Position numbers and translations under genes: made by a program. Shown here in pieces: positions 12,438-22,215 of a stretch of 64,000 nucleotides of DNA. Every line of letters begins with the position of its first letter. The first letter of the stretch is position 1. The notes under the pieces were generated by a model, which did not search any database, was not told where the DNA came from, and saw only the letters and a program-made list of their open reading frames with translations. The DNA lies in contig OX578286.1 of NCBI GenBank assembly GCA_951217055.1, positions 33,891,307-33,955,306 on the forward strand. Reading direction: 5' to 3'. Source of the stretch: Gerris lacustris (Eukaryota; Arthropoda; Insecta; Hemiptera; Gerridae).

Positions 12438-12870
12438 AGGTTTGTTCCAACCCCGCTATTTGTACCGTCCTTTGTATCGTCCCGCGGATCGTTCGGGAAT
12501 CGTTTAGGACAGGTTTTATACGCATGCGCTAACATTGTACTGTAATAAAATCATGTCAGGTTGGAACGAGTTTAGGACTATAATTCGCACTGTATTAAAA
12601 ACATTAAGGAAACCTAACAGTTAGGAAACCTTCCTGTTGATATTTGTAATTATTGACATAACTGCGCATGTCATACAAACCAGTACATGGTATTGTCAGA
12701 GGATCGTTGGGACCGTACAGTGAACGGTTTGCAAACGATCCCTGCCGGGGTTGGAACAGTTTCGTGAACGGTACGAAACACTGTCCCAAGTCTGCTTGGA
12801 ACGGCTTTTATCTACTGCGCATGCAGGTGACGATCCCGCGGACGGTACAATGCTCGGTTGGAACAAACCT
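12438..12870. mobile_element. TIR MITE, about 433 bp, TA-type target
   Basis: Begins AGGTTTGTTCCAACC and ends GGTTGGAACAAACCT, with flanking TA on both sides (12437-12438, 12870-12871). The interior is GC-richer and has internal inverted words such as GATCGTT/AACGATC and GCGCATG. No transposase frame. A Tc1/mariner-like affiliation is an inference from TA alone. Confidence 0.75.
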
Positions 12871-12898
12871 ATTATCTTAAATATCGAAATATAAAATT

Positions 12899-13355
12899 AG
12901 GTTAAAACGATAAATGAAATCGATTTATCAATATGTCGATAGCTAAGAGGAAACGTGTTCCAGAAATCAGCACAAGTTTTTTGGCGCTAAAGTACGTAAT
13001 ACTTCAATATACAAAAGGAAAGTTTACATTCCATTGTCTAAATAAAAATTATGACAAAGGGAAATTTAGTCGAATGTACTTTGGGACAAAGGAATATCAC
13101 ACTTCTCTATACAAATTTAATAATATTCCTTTGTCTTAAAAGTTAATTAGTATTAATGTAAATGGATATTATCACTATTATATTCAGAAGTGTGATATTC
13201 CTTTGTAGTAAGAAGCATTCCGTATCTTATTCCTTCGGGTTAGAAGCATTATGTAATAACTTTATTAACGCCAAATCACCAGTGATGATTTCTTGAAAAC
13301 GTTTCCTCTCAGCTATCGATATATTGATAAATCGATTTTATAGTCGTTCTAACCT
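12899..13355. mobile_element. foldback/TIR element about 457 bp
   Basis: Left arm AGGTTAAAACGATAAATGAA... and right arm ending ...TAGTCGTTCTAACCT share about 75 bp inverted, including TCGATTTATCAATATGTCGA and AGAGGAAACGT. The interior (about 13070-13200) carries a block related to the R1 family (TACTTTGGGACAAAGGAATA). No coding frame of note. Confidence 0.75.
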
Positions 13356-13561
13356 ACTAAATTTTTATCTTTCGATATTGAAGATGGTGATGTTTTGTTT
13401 TGTTTGTAAATGTTCAAAAAGCGTTAATTGTAAACAAAATATAACATTCTGATGTGATTTTTCGGGTTTGATGTGTATATAAGTGTTTGTGCATCCCATT
13501 TGTTTTTTCACACCCGTATATCCCCTCTTTAATAACATTACCCGCATGTTCGTTCATGGGG

Positions 13562-13565
<4 letters not shown>

Positions 13566-13636
<71 letters not shown>
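13566..13636. repeat. (TA)n array, left flank of the LTR element
   Basis: TA array directly abutting the LTR. The same dinucleotide array resumes at 20172, showing that the retrotransposon inserted into a (TA)n tract. Confidence 0.97.
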
Positions 13637-13639
<3 letters not shown>

Positions 13640-14091
13640 AACGACTGGGCATTAGGTTCTTAATGAGAATAATAATTCCTTATACCTATTACTTTTAATA
13701 ATTATTTAATAAGTCTAAATTAAATATTGAATACAAAAACAAGTTCAAGCCTGGAGTGTGTAGACCGGCGAATGGTGATGGTGATAAACAATTAGCCAGG
13801 AGAGGATTCGGTCTCACAGGTTGTAAATAAGGTTCGCTATCTGCTTCGCCTTAGCGTTATAGATGGTGTAACAAAAGATTCTACGTCTACGATCACTCGT
13901 TTGTATTGGTAGAAACGAAATAGAGTTTAAAGGGGAGTTCACTCACAGACGCACTGCCCCAAACTGACCTCCGTCTCCGTTGTCTATCTGCCGTTCATCT
14001 TATCTACTCGAAATGTAAACATACACATATTTATCTCTACCACTATCCAGATCATTTCTATTCCCTATCATAACAATCGTATTTCGTTACA
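13637..14091 (-). repeat. 3' LTR
   Basis: 455 bp, bounded by TGTAAC...GTTACA, and matches 19717-20171 at every base I compared. In element orientation it lies downstream of pol and the polypurine tract, so it supplies the transcript 3' end. Confidence 0.96.
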
Positions 14092-14102
14092 TCGCCCCAC
14101 CT
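14092..14102 (-). other. polypurine tract (plus-strand primer site)
   Basis: On the minus strand AGGTGGGGCGA lies immediately upstream of the 3' LTR, the position and composition expected for second-strand priming. Confidence 0.85.
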
Positions 14103-14260
14103 GGTTTTGAGGATGACTGATGTTTTGAGAATGAAGAGTCAAAACCATGACTTGGTCTTACTGACGAACGTAGATTAATCTAAAATACTGAAAACATGGT
14201 TTAAAGTTAAATTATATAAGGCTGTATACTTAGACTAGTCAAAACAAAATTACTTTTATT

Positions 14261-17200
14261 CTAATCAATAAATTTCTTCAAGGCAGATTGATGGAATATA
14301 CCACGGACTTTGTTTTTTCTTTCATCAAAAATTTCATAAGTTGAATTAGAAATAATTTTACTTATACGGTAAGGACCTTCATAAAGAGCCAAAAACTTAG
14401 CAAGGATGCCCTTCGTGGGATTAGAAACGTTATTTGCTTTAACTAATATGAGATCCCCTAGCGAAAACGATGACAACTTATGAGAATCTCGGAATCTGTC
14501 ACTCCTCTTCTGTCCCTTTTTCTTTATCTTTTCTCGGACTAATTTCAATTTTAATTCACGTTCATTTCCTTCTATAACATCGCTCCTCTTGACTCCTATC
14601 GCTTCCTCCCAAAACCGGGAGGGCCGGATACCCAGATGGATTTCCACTGGTGTTTGTTCTGTGGTTTCGTGATAAACTTCATTTATGCAGTTTTCAATAA
14701 CAGACACCCAATCCAACCATTTACAATGTTTCTTATTGAGAAATGACCTAAAGAATCGCCCGAGCTCACGATTGACCCTCTCAACCATGTTTCCTTCTGG
14801 GTGACGAATGGAAGTAAGAACAACCTCAACGCCATCTTCCAATAAGCCCTCACGCCAATCGGGGGATGTGAACTGAGTTCCACGGTCTGAAAGAATCCTT
14901 TTAGGTTTACCATACTTCGGAAAGTAGTCAGTTTTTAGAGCTCTCAAACTAGATTTGGTCGTCGCCCGCCTCATCGGGTAAAGCTTAACAAACTTACTAA
15001 AGGCATCTATGGTTACCAGGATGTGCTTCATACCTCCCCTTGCAGTAGGGAGAGGACCATAAAAATCTACGCATAGTAACTCATGGGGGCCTTCAGTTAA
15101 TACATTCATCTGACTTGCAAAACTATATGCGTTTGGCACCTTGCAAGTCTGACAGATAACGCACTTTGAAACGATGTCTTTGATTCTGCTTATCAACTTC
15201 GGATAATGTAAAGTTTCAATCAATAGTTTGTAACATTTTCTGGCACCTACATGACCATAGATCTCATGACAATTTATTATTAGGTCATTCATCAGACACT
15301 CAGGAATACAAATTTTCCAACCGGATTGTCTGGTGCGATAGTAAAGAACGTTGTGCTCCACTTTGTATCGATCTGGTTGATCATTCTTATCTATAAGGAT
15401 ATTCCACGAGGGATCCAAACGTTGCAGCATACTAAGCTTCTCCATCTTCTTCACTAACGTAGCATCAGGATGTTTTGCTAACAGAGCGTTGATAACGGGA
15501 TACTCCTCGGACTTATTCTCAGGATCTATACCGGGTAAGAATCGGCTTAAAGCATCTGCAACAACATTTTCTCGTCCCGGGCAATGTTGAACGCTTATGT
15601 TGTACTCCTGGATAGTAAGAATCCATCGAGTTAAACGTGGACTCAATAAGCGACAAGATTGAAGAAACGTCAAAGCTTTATGATCAGTAAGAACCACTAT
15701 TTTACTTCCGAGAAGTAATGAACGGAAACGCTGTAGCACGTAAACGATGGCCAACAGTTCTTTTTCACTTGTGAAATATCGAGTCTCCGGACCTCGCAGG
15801 ACTCTGCTACAGAAAGCGACTACTCCCATATTACCATCTGTGTCAATTTGATACACTTGACCACCAATTGCGTAGTCACTACTGTCGGCTTGGACAAAAA
15901 ATGTATTGCCTAATATGGGATAGCGTAGCGTAACAGCTTTACTAAAAAGTCGCTTTGTTTCCTGGAATGCATTTTCTGCTGAAGTGTCCCAATCCCATTT
16001 GGCACCCTTCTTTAATAGCCTAAGTAAAGGGGTAGTCACAAAAGCATATTTTGATGTAAATCTATTATAATAATTAACAAGGCCCAAAAAGGCTCGCAAA
16101 TGCCTCGCAGATGTGGGCTTGGGAAACTCGTGAATAGCGGCGAGCTTACTGGGGTCAGTCATTATACCCTTCTCTGTCATTATAAATCCTAGGAACTCTA
16201 CTTCCTTGCAAAAAAACTTTGACTTCCGAATATTAACCGTTACATTGAACTTTCGGAATCTTTCAAGAACTTTCCCAATGTGCTCTAAATGATCAGACAA
16301 AGTATGAGATATTATCAAAATATCATCCACAAAAACTAAAAGGAAAGCATCAAGGCCCTCTAACACCTGGTTGAGGCTTCTAATAAGTGCTGCAGAACTA
16401 GTACTTAACCCAAAGGGCGTTACCGTAAACTGAAAACACTTGGATCCATGCATAAAAGCTGTATAAGGGCGATCACTTCTCCGTAAGGGAACTTGCCAGT
16501 AACTACTGACTAAATCAATACTGGATATAAATTTTACTTTTTGACACTTCTGAAGAAGATATTCAATAGCAGGTGGTGACTCATATTCAGGTTCCAACGA
16601 CTTGTTAATCCTTCGAGCATCCAAACAAACTCGAACTGAACCGTCTTTCTTAATGACTGAAACCAGAGGATTCACAAAGTTACTTTCCGATGGCTCAATT
16701 ATTCCTAAGGATAACATTCTTTGTATTTCTTCGCCTAAAGCTTTAGCGTGAGCAAGAGGTGTTTGATAAGGTTTAATATAATATGGAGTCGGATCTTTCA
16801 ATCTTAACTTATGCACATAGCCTTTTATAAGACCCGGTGAATTCCGGAAAACATCTTTGTATTGACAGACAAGATTGTTCAATTGTACTTTAGTTTTTTC
16901 GTCTACATCCCCGCAAGTTACTATGGACGCAAGTGAGTCAACAGTTTCGCGTTGTTCTATTTGAGAATATTTTAAAACTGCCATTTCCGTTTTATTATGA
17001 GAGAACCCTGTCGAATAATTGAGGTTTACCATCTGCGCAATATTGTTAGAAAATAAAATCATCTTGGAATTGCTTAAGTCTATATCTGCACGGAAAATCT
17101 TAAGAAAATCTATTCCTAGTATACAGTCACGGACTAAATCTGGAATTATAAGGAAAACCATATCCGCTTGAAATGTACCAATCGTCAGTGTCAACAAAAC

Positions 17201-17608
17201 TTGCTTACGTATCAAAGGAGATTTAGTACCTACTCCAAGTATGCGTGTTCCCGATAGAGGTAGTAACGTCAGATTGGTATTATCTTTTAAGTGGCACTGG
17301 TACCAAGATTCCGAGATAGCTGTAAGTTCACTACCCGTATCAATCAACGCCTGAACTTGTACTTTCTCTAAAATCACGTTAACAGTTGGACAAATGGCTG
17401 GTGCACGAAATAAATCCCTTTCTGATTTATCACTAGCAAAATCAAGAAGATAATCTGGAGGATATTCAACTGATGACTTCTCCGTGGAAATGCTAGCTAC
17501 GTCATACAAAATATTCCCGATAGGTTCAACGTCGATTGTGTTTATTTGGGCTAAATTATCAGTACTTCCATCCTCTTGATTTAAGAGAGAAGCCCCTACT
17601 GGAAGCAC
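14261..17608 (-). CDS. pol: Pol polyprotein (protease-RT-RNase H-integrase)
   Basis: This open frame of 1115 codons encodes the enzymes that copy the element RNA and insert the DNA. Domains in order: aspartic protease with D90-T-G; reverse transcriptase with catalytic D365 and F426-V-D-D; RNase H with D575, E617 and D642; integrase HHCC zinc finger H781, H786, C816, C819; catalytic triad D848, D908, E943 (34 residues between the last two). All key residues are present and no stop or frameshift interrupts it. The frame has no ATG near its start (first codon listed is GTG) and it continues open upstream, overlapping the end of gag in the -1 frame. It is therefore probably made as a Gag-Pol fusion by frameshifting. 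No chromodomain or env is visible. Confidence 0.95.
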   Translation of the reverse strand: MLPVGASLLNQEDGSTDNLAQINTIDVEPIGNILYDVASISTEKSSVEYPPDYLLDFASDKSERDLFRAPAICPTVNVILEKVQVQALIDTGSELTAISESWYQCHLKDNTNLTLLPLSGTRILGVGTKSPLIRKQVLLTLTIGTFQADMVFLIIPDLVRDCILGIDFLKIFRADIDLSNSKMILFSNNIAQMVNLNYSTGFSHNKTEMAVLKYSQIEQRETVDSLASIVTCGDVDEKTKVQLNNLVCQYKDVFRNSPGLIKGYVHKLRLKDPTPYYIKPYQTPLAHAKALGEEIQRMLSLGIIEPSESNFVNPLVSVIKKDGSVRVCLDARRINKSLEPEYESPPAIEYLLQKCQKVKFISSIDLVSSYWQVPLRRSDRPYTAFMHGSKCFQFTVTPFGLSTSSAALIRSLNQVLEGLDAFLLVFVDDILIISHTLSDHLEHIGKVLERFRKFNVTVNIRKSKFFCKEVEFLGFIMTEKGIMTDPSKLAAIHEFPKPTSARHLRAFLGLVNYYNRFTSKYAFVTTPLLRLLKKGAKWDWDTSAENAFQETKRLFSKAVTLRYPILGNTFFVQADSSDYAIGGQVYQIDTDGNMGVVAFCSRVLRGPETRYFTSEKELLAIVYVLQRFRSLLLGSKIVVLTDHKALTFLQSCRLLSPRLTRWILTIQEYNISVQHCPGRENVVADALSRFLPGIDPENKSEEYPVINALLAKHPDATLVKKMEKLSMLQRLDPSWNILIDKNDQPDRYKVEHNVLYYRTRQSGWKICIPECLMNDLIINCHEIYGHVGARKCYKLLIETLHYPKLISRIKDIVSKCVICQTCKVPNAYSFASQMNVLTEGPHELLCVDFYGPLPTARGGMKHILVTIDAFSKFVKLYPMRRATTKSSLRALKTDYFPKYGKPKRILSDRGTQFTSPDWREGLLEDGVEVVLTSIRHPEGNMVERVNRELGRFFRSFLNKKHCKWLDWVSVIENCINEVYHETTEQTPVEIHLGIRPSRFWEEAIGVKRSDVIEGNERELKLKLVREKIKKKGQKRSDRFRDSHKLSSFSLGDLILVKANNVSNPTKGILAKFLALYEGPYRISKIISNSTYEIFDERKNKVRGIFHQSALKKFID

Positions 17609-17610
17609 TT

Positions 17611-18864
17611 CTATTCGTTTCCCGGATTCGGTACATCTGGATTGGAAATATCCGCTGTTTCACTAAATTCTTCTGACACCACATTACATCTTTTCAGGTT
17701 AGAGTTACCTGATCCTCTTGAAATGTTAGGGTGGCGATATTTCTGCGAGTGATCAGTGTTACTTCCGACTCGTTGCTGAAAGCTCCTATTGTCATAACTT
17801 GACTTAATTTCTCTTTCACTTTTTGACTCATTGTTGTCTTGTGAACTTTTGAAAGGTGTGGATGTGTTATCAAATGAATCGTATGCCTTTAAAAATTCAA
17901 GGAGATCATCCATGGTCTTAATTTTAAGAGGTATAGCCGCTCTCTGGATATCACGATCAAAATGTCTAATAATGCAGCTAACCAAATCGTTAACCGGAAT
18001 CGCGGGGGACAAACCTTTCGTCTTGATGAACTTTTTAACTGCGTATTCCGCTCTAGAACAACCACGATTCGATACATATTTCCCGCTATAGAGGCTTTCT
18101 CGAACTTCCCTCTGTTTTGACTCACCCCAATATTGAGACAAAAACTTTTCTTCGAAACCTTCATAAGTACGTTCTGAACTGGAGTAGAGAGACCACCACT
18201 CCCTAGACTTTTCATTGAGAGAATGGTCAACAATTAACAATTTTTCGGCATCGTCCTTGATATTAAATAGATCAAAATATTTTCTAAGTTTCTCAAGAAA
18301 AATAACGGGACTGTCCTGCGTATTGCCGAAACGGGGTGGTTTTAAATCAGCTAAAGGTAGCTTACGTGTGAAAGCTACTAACTGAGCTGCCCCAAGTGCT
18401 GGGCTTTCACTACTACTAGACCGTTGAGATTTGAGTAAGTCTTCGATAGCCTTCACCCTACGTTCAGTTTCTTCTTGTTTCATATGGTTAGTCTCAATCT
18501 CAGTCTGAGAATTAGCTACTGTGGCTGAAATATTCTTAATTTCCACATGCATTTGCGCAAAGTTCCTGTCACTTTCAATTTTGTGTGCTTTAAAATCTCG
18601 CAACTCGCTTTTTATTTCATTCATCCCACTCATGAGGTTTTGTAGCATATTACATATTTTATTTTCATTGTTGCCGCTAGTATTGGATGTATTAAATCCA
18701 GAAGAAGATTCATCCGAAGGCATATTGATTCCTTCCTCAGCATTGTTACTCCTTGGACCTTCAACTATAGATCCGTCATTTTGGTTCATGTTACCTACTT
18801 CAATAGGTATACGAATTTCTCTACCTTTCCTGTCGGACACTAACCTACCATCAGTACTAGACAT
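17611..18864 (-). CDS. gag: Gag structural protein
   Basis: A 417-residue frame starting with ATG at 18864, upstream of pol in the element. Residues about 69-150 are predicted coiled-coil by eye (heptad-like Leu/Ile spacing). Residues about 165-340 resemble the retrotransposon Gag capsid region: a PPRF motif, then FLEKLRKYFDLF, EWWSLY and FEEKFLSQYW. The C-terminal 70 residues are Ser/Asn/Arg-rich and low complexity. I see no CCHC zinc knuckle (C-x2-C-x4-H-x4-C), which most Ty3/gypsy Gag proteins carry, so RNA binding may rest on the basic tail. It should assemble the particle. It ends in TAG at 17613-17611, six bases after a slippery heptamer. Confidence 0.93.
   Translation of the reverse strand: MSSTDGRLVSDRKGREIRIPIEVGNMNQNDGSIVEGPRSNNAEEGINMPSDESSSGFNTSNTSGNNENKICNMLQNLMSGMNEIKSELRDFKAHKIESDRNFAQMHVEIKNISATVANSQTEIETNHMKQEETERRVKAIEDLLKSQRSSSSESPALGAAQLVAFTRKLPLADLKPPRFGNTQDSPVIFLEKLRKYFDLFNIKDDAEKLLIVDHSLNEKSREWWSLYSSSERTYEGFEEKFLSQYWGESKQREVRESLYSGKYVSNRGCSRAEYAVKKFIKTKGLSPAIPVNDLVSCIIRHFDRDIQRAAIPLKIKTMDDLLEFLKAYDSFDNTSTPFKSSQDNNESKSEREIKSSYDNRSFQQRVGSNTDHSQKYRHPNISRGSGNSNLKRCNVVSEEFSETADISNPDVPNPGNE
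17617..17623 (-). promoter_or_regulatory. -1 ribosomal frameshift slippery site GGGAAAC
   Basis: Gag is read G GGA AAC GAA TAG. Slipping back one base gives GGG AAA CGA ATA GAA GTG, which enters the pol frame exactly. X XXY YYZ is the known form of -1 sites. The downstream ATAGAAGTGCTTCCAGTAGG and following bases have not been folded, so a stimulatory pseudoknot is unproven. Confidence 0.85.
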
Positions 18865-19697
18865 GATAATGAATTAAATGCTTAAGAAAACAGATTATGG
18901 TTAATTATGACAAAATAAAAAAATGATAATAAATCTAAAATACTAAACAAATTAATTAAAGTTACCTCATAAATATGCAGCCTTTTTACAAAATATCTTA
19001 TATTCGGTTGAATAATTTATTTATTATTTCAAATTTCAATAAGCCAATTTATATATTTGTTTTTTGTTTTTTTTTACTATACAAATTTAAATATAACAAC
19101 AACAAAAAAATAATTCTATCTATCAAAAGTTTTTAAATTCTAAATATCCAATAATGGATTACAAATTAATTAAACAAATTATTTTTAAATGAGTGAATTT
19201 ATATAAATAATTTTAAAGTTTTTACAATAAATATATATAAATTTTATTATTTATTATTATTATTTTTATTTAAATAATACATAAAGCAATTAACATTCAA
19301 CACATAAATTTAATTCTTATTATTTTTTTTTAAATTCTATGTTTTTTTTAAAAATTTCTTTTAATTTGTTTTATTAAATAAATAACGTTAAACAAAGTAT
19401 AGTTCAAGAATAATTTTTTTTTTGTTTTTAGTAATGTATAACTAATTTTATAAATTAATAACCACTTTTTTTTTAAATAATTTAAATAATAACAATATAA
19501 GTTTATTTTTGTTTAATTTTATACAATAATAAATTATCAAAGTATGCTTAATCAATACATTTAATTTAAATATTTACGTTTGTTTATAATATTGACTTAT
19601 TAATTTTATATTTCTTTAATTTAATTTAATTAAACTTTTTTTTTAATGTAAATTATTAATAATTAATTATTATTATTAATATGTATGTCATTTTTTT
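18865..19697 (-). other. LTR element leader, untranslated, very AT-rich
   Basis: About 830 bp between primer binding site and gag ATG, dominated by A/T runs and without a long frame. This is unusually long for a Ty3/gypsy leader and could hold packaging signals, which I cannot identify. Confidence 0.7.
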
Positions 19698-19715
19698 GCC
19701 TATCGTTGGACGCCA
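19698..19715 (-). other. primer binding site, Lys-tRNA type
   Basis: Minus strand TGGCGTCCAACGATAGGC starts one base inside the 5' LTR. It resembles the known TGGCGCCCAACGTGGGGC complementary to tRNA-Lys 3' ends, with several differences, so the exact tRNA is uncertain. Confidence 0.75.
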
Positions 19716-19716
19716 A

Positions 19717-20171
19717 TGTAACGACTGGGCATTAGGTTCTTAATGAGAATAATAATTCCTTATACCTATTACTTTTAATAATTATTTAATAAGTCTAAAT
19801 TAAATATTGAATACAAAAACAAGTTCAAGCCTGGAGTGTGTAGACCGGCGAATGGTGATGGTGATAAACAATTAGCCAGGAGAGGATTCGGTCTCACAGG
19901 TTGTAAATAAGGTTCGCTATCTGCTTCGCCTTAGCGTTATAGATGGTGTAACAAAAGATTCTACGTCTACGATCACTCGTTTGTATTGGTAGAAACGAAA
20001 TAGAGTTTAAAGGGGAGTTCACTCACAGACGCACTGCCCCAAACTGACCTCCGTCTCCGTTGTCTATCTGCCGTTCATCTTATCTACTCGAAATGTAAAC
20101 ATACACATATTTATCTCTACCACTATCCAGATCATTTCTATTCCCTATCATAACAATCGTATTTCGTTACA
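19717..20171 (-). repeat. 5' LTR
   Basis: 455 bp copy of the 3' LTR, with TGTAAC/GTTACA ends. It should carry the promoter; no TATA box stands out. Confidence 0.96.
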
Positions 20172-20205
<34 letters not shown>

Positions 20206-20209
20206 ATAT
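20172..20209. repeat. (TA)n between LTR element and hammerhead element
   Basis: About 38 bp of TA with one TTTA interruption, continuous in type with the arrays at 13566 and 20550. Confidence 0.95.
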
Positions 20210-20547
20210 CAGCAGAGTAATACCGTGTTTTTGCACACTGCAATAGGCTACACAATTTGCGAGAGACACCAAGGGATGTGCCACGCAAGCGTGACAGCCA
20301 AGCAAGAATGGCGGTATGAGAGCACCCTCGCCTCTGATAAGTCCTATATCTGATCTTCTTGATGTAGTATAGGTCCAGAGTTGGGTGGGCATCGTCGGGC
20401 CCCTGATGAGTCGGACGCGACGAAACGATGCAGGACATGGCATAATGCCGAGCCAACATCTTAATGACGTTATGTCTGATGTTGGAACAGTTCCTATGTG
20501 TCACGCTTGCGTGGCACATCCCTTGGTGTCTCTCGCAAATTGTGTAG
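20210..20547. mobile_element. tailed foldback element C with central hammerhead
   Basis: Perfect 49-bp inverted arms: 20248-20296 (CTACACAATTTGCGAGAGAC...) and 20499-20547. A non-inverted tail of about 38 nt (20210-20247) lies outside the left arm only. The 200-bp centre is GC-richer and carries the ribozyme. Both flanks are (TA)n, so the target duplication cannot be read. The build matches elements A, D and E, hence the inferred Penelope-like origin. Confidence 0.75.
20389..20431 (+). ncRNA. hammerhead self-cleaving ribozyme motif (helix III open)
   Basis: All conserved parts are present in order. Helix III strand GCATCGT (20389-20395), then cleavage base C20396 (a GTC triplet). Helix I GGGCCC (20397-20402), core CTGATGA (20403-20409), helix II GTCG-GACG-CGAC (20410-20421), core GAA (20422-20424), then ACGATGC (20425-20431) pairing perfectly with the first strand. 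Cleavage would fall after C20396. Helix I is only six self-complementary bases, too short for a comfortable hairpin. A dimer joined through GGGCCC is therefore more plausible than a strongly active monomer. Outer GTCC/GGAC (20373-20376, 20433-20436) could extend helix III across an internal loop. Confidence 0.85.
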
Positions 20548-20549
20548 TA

Positions 20550-21006
<457 letters not shown>

Positions 21007-21732
21007 AACTTTGATTTATATAAAAGCTAGGTGTACCCTGTAGAATGATTATAATCTGAAGTTTGGATCCTTGAAGGGTAAGAAGAAGAAAAAGACTAGT
21101 ACTCTTTCATGCTAGGTGGCAACGTTTCGGCTAACACAAGCCATTTTCGAGCCTAAAAATAATATTTATTTATTGTAACATGACATACATAAGAATAATC
21201 ATGATAGATAACAAATTGGAAATAATCTAGTAATTACCTCTATCCTAAAACGTTAAAAATCTATTCTCAAGCAGAAAAAAATGGTGATAATTTGAGTTGT
21301 GTTAAGTCTCATAGGGGAACTTATCGTTCACCACGTCAATTTCCTATAATCAATAATACACAGTACTAGTAATGTGGTAGTCAGTTATGAGAAATAGACA
21401 TGAAAGGTATTGAACATAAGAGATTAATCTAAGAACAGTTTAAAACAGTAGATACATAGGTAGATTTACCATGAATGAAAACTGGTGACTAGAGTGGAAT
21501 TAAAACTTAAATAACAAGTATAACAGCAATCCACTAACAATCTAAAACTAAAACTAAAAATGAATCACAGTAGGTACTATTTCTCTGGTAACAATTAGGT
21601 GTAAGGTGTCATATATATAAAACTAAATAAATTAAAATTAAAACTCAATAAATTAAAATTAAAATTAATTACTAGTCTTTTTCTTCTTCTTACCCTTCAA
21701 GGATCCAAACTTCAGATTATAACTTTGATTTA
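21007..21732. mobile_element. tailed foldback element D (Penelope-like, non-autonomous)
   Basis: Arms 21051-21103 and about 21670-21720 are inverted (ATAATCTGAAGTTTGGATCC...). The 12-bp direct repeat AACTTTGATTTA lies at 21007-21018 and 21721-21732. A 32-nt tail (21019-21050) separates the left repeat from the left arm only. Just inside the left arm, the minus strand reads ATGGCTTGTGTTAGCCGAAA then CGTTGCC (about 21118-21149), similar to the 3' half of a hammerhead core. About 570 bp of AT-rich interior has no frame. Confidence 0.7.
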
Positions 21733-21739
21733 GTTATTC

Positions 21740-21900
21740 ACCATATTGGCCGCCATCTTGAAAATATTAAAGATGTAATTTACAAAAAACCCGTACATTT
21801 GTCACAAATGCTGAGATGTACGTGTGTGCAAAATTTCGTTCAAATCGGTCAATTTTGACGTCAGTTATCGTTAGACGAACGAACACACAATTTTTTTAAC
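21740..21900. repeat. dispersed repeat fragment shared with 26815-26990
   Basis: Both contain a ccatcttg / gccgccat-like start, TGACGTCA and GCAAAATTTCRTTCAATCGG. Of the kind seen at 3' ends of decayed non-LTR elements in invertebrates; identity not established. Confidence 0.4.
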
Positions 21901-22018
21901 ATCCTTATACTGAAATGAAGAACTCAATACGCTTGTTCAATAAAATTCAATACACCAAATGAATTAGTAGTAAATCATATCTTATAGACTTAGCGCTTAT
22001 CGTGTACACAAAGGACTA

Positions 22019-22215
22019 AATCAAATTATAATTACTATTTATAAAGGGAGACAAACAGAGAAACATAGACTTCAGCGCCGGGACTCGAACCACGGACCTC
22101 CCCCTCATATCCAGTGTGCGGGAGCTCTAAACAATTTGGTTAGAGCAAATAGTAATTATAATTTGATTTAAATTAAAATTTAAACGTTCCGTAGTATGAA
22201 TACTACCAATAACTT
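22019..22215 (-). repeat. foldback/SINE copy with tRNA-like loop (family S2)
   Basis: Inverted arms AAATCAAATTATAATTACTA.../...TAGTAATTATAATTTGATTT enclose, on the minus strand, ACTGGATAT (anticodon-loop-like) and the B-box GGTTCGAGTCC followed by CCGGCGCTGAAGTC. The right arm continues to CGTTCCGTAGTATGAATACT. Related copies: 46651-46805, 58717-58965, 59125-59258. Confidence 0.6.

Larger units (their letters stand above)
13637..20171 (-). mobile_element. Ty3/gypsy-group LTR retrotransposon, complete, 6535 bp
   Basis: Order on the minus strand: 5' LTR (19717-20171), primer binding site, leader, gag, pol (protease, reverse transcriptase, RNase H, integrase), polypurine tract, 3' LTR (13637-14091). 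RT before integrase identifies the Ty3/gypsy group. Both reading frames are open, and the LTRs show no difference by eye, so insertion is recent. No env frame follows pol: only about 170 bp separate pol from the 3' LTR. A 4-bp ATAT duplication fits both ends (13633-13636, 20172-20175) but cannot be proven inside (TA)n. Confidence 0.96.

Noticed and set aside
14683..14913. Overlapping minus-strand frame inside pol
   Set aside because: Shadow frame of the integrase-coding region with no domain of its own.
17831..18233. Frames on both strands inside gag
   Set aside because: Shadows of gag; no independent signals.
13637..20171. Endogenous retrovirus with env
   Set aside because: No frame exists between pol and the 3' LTR beyond about 170 bp, so there is no envelope gene.
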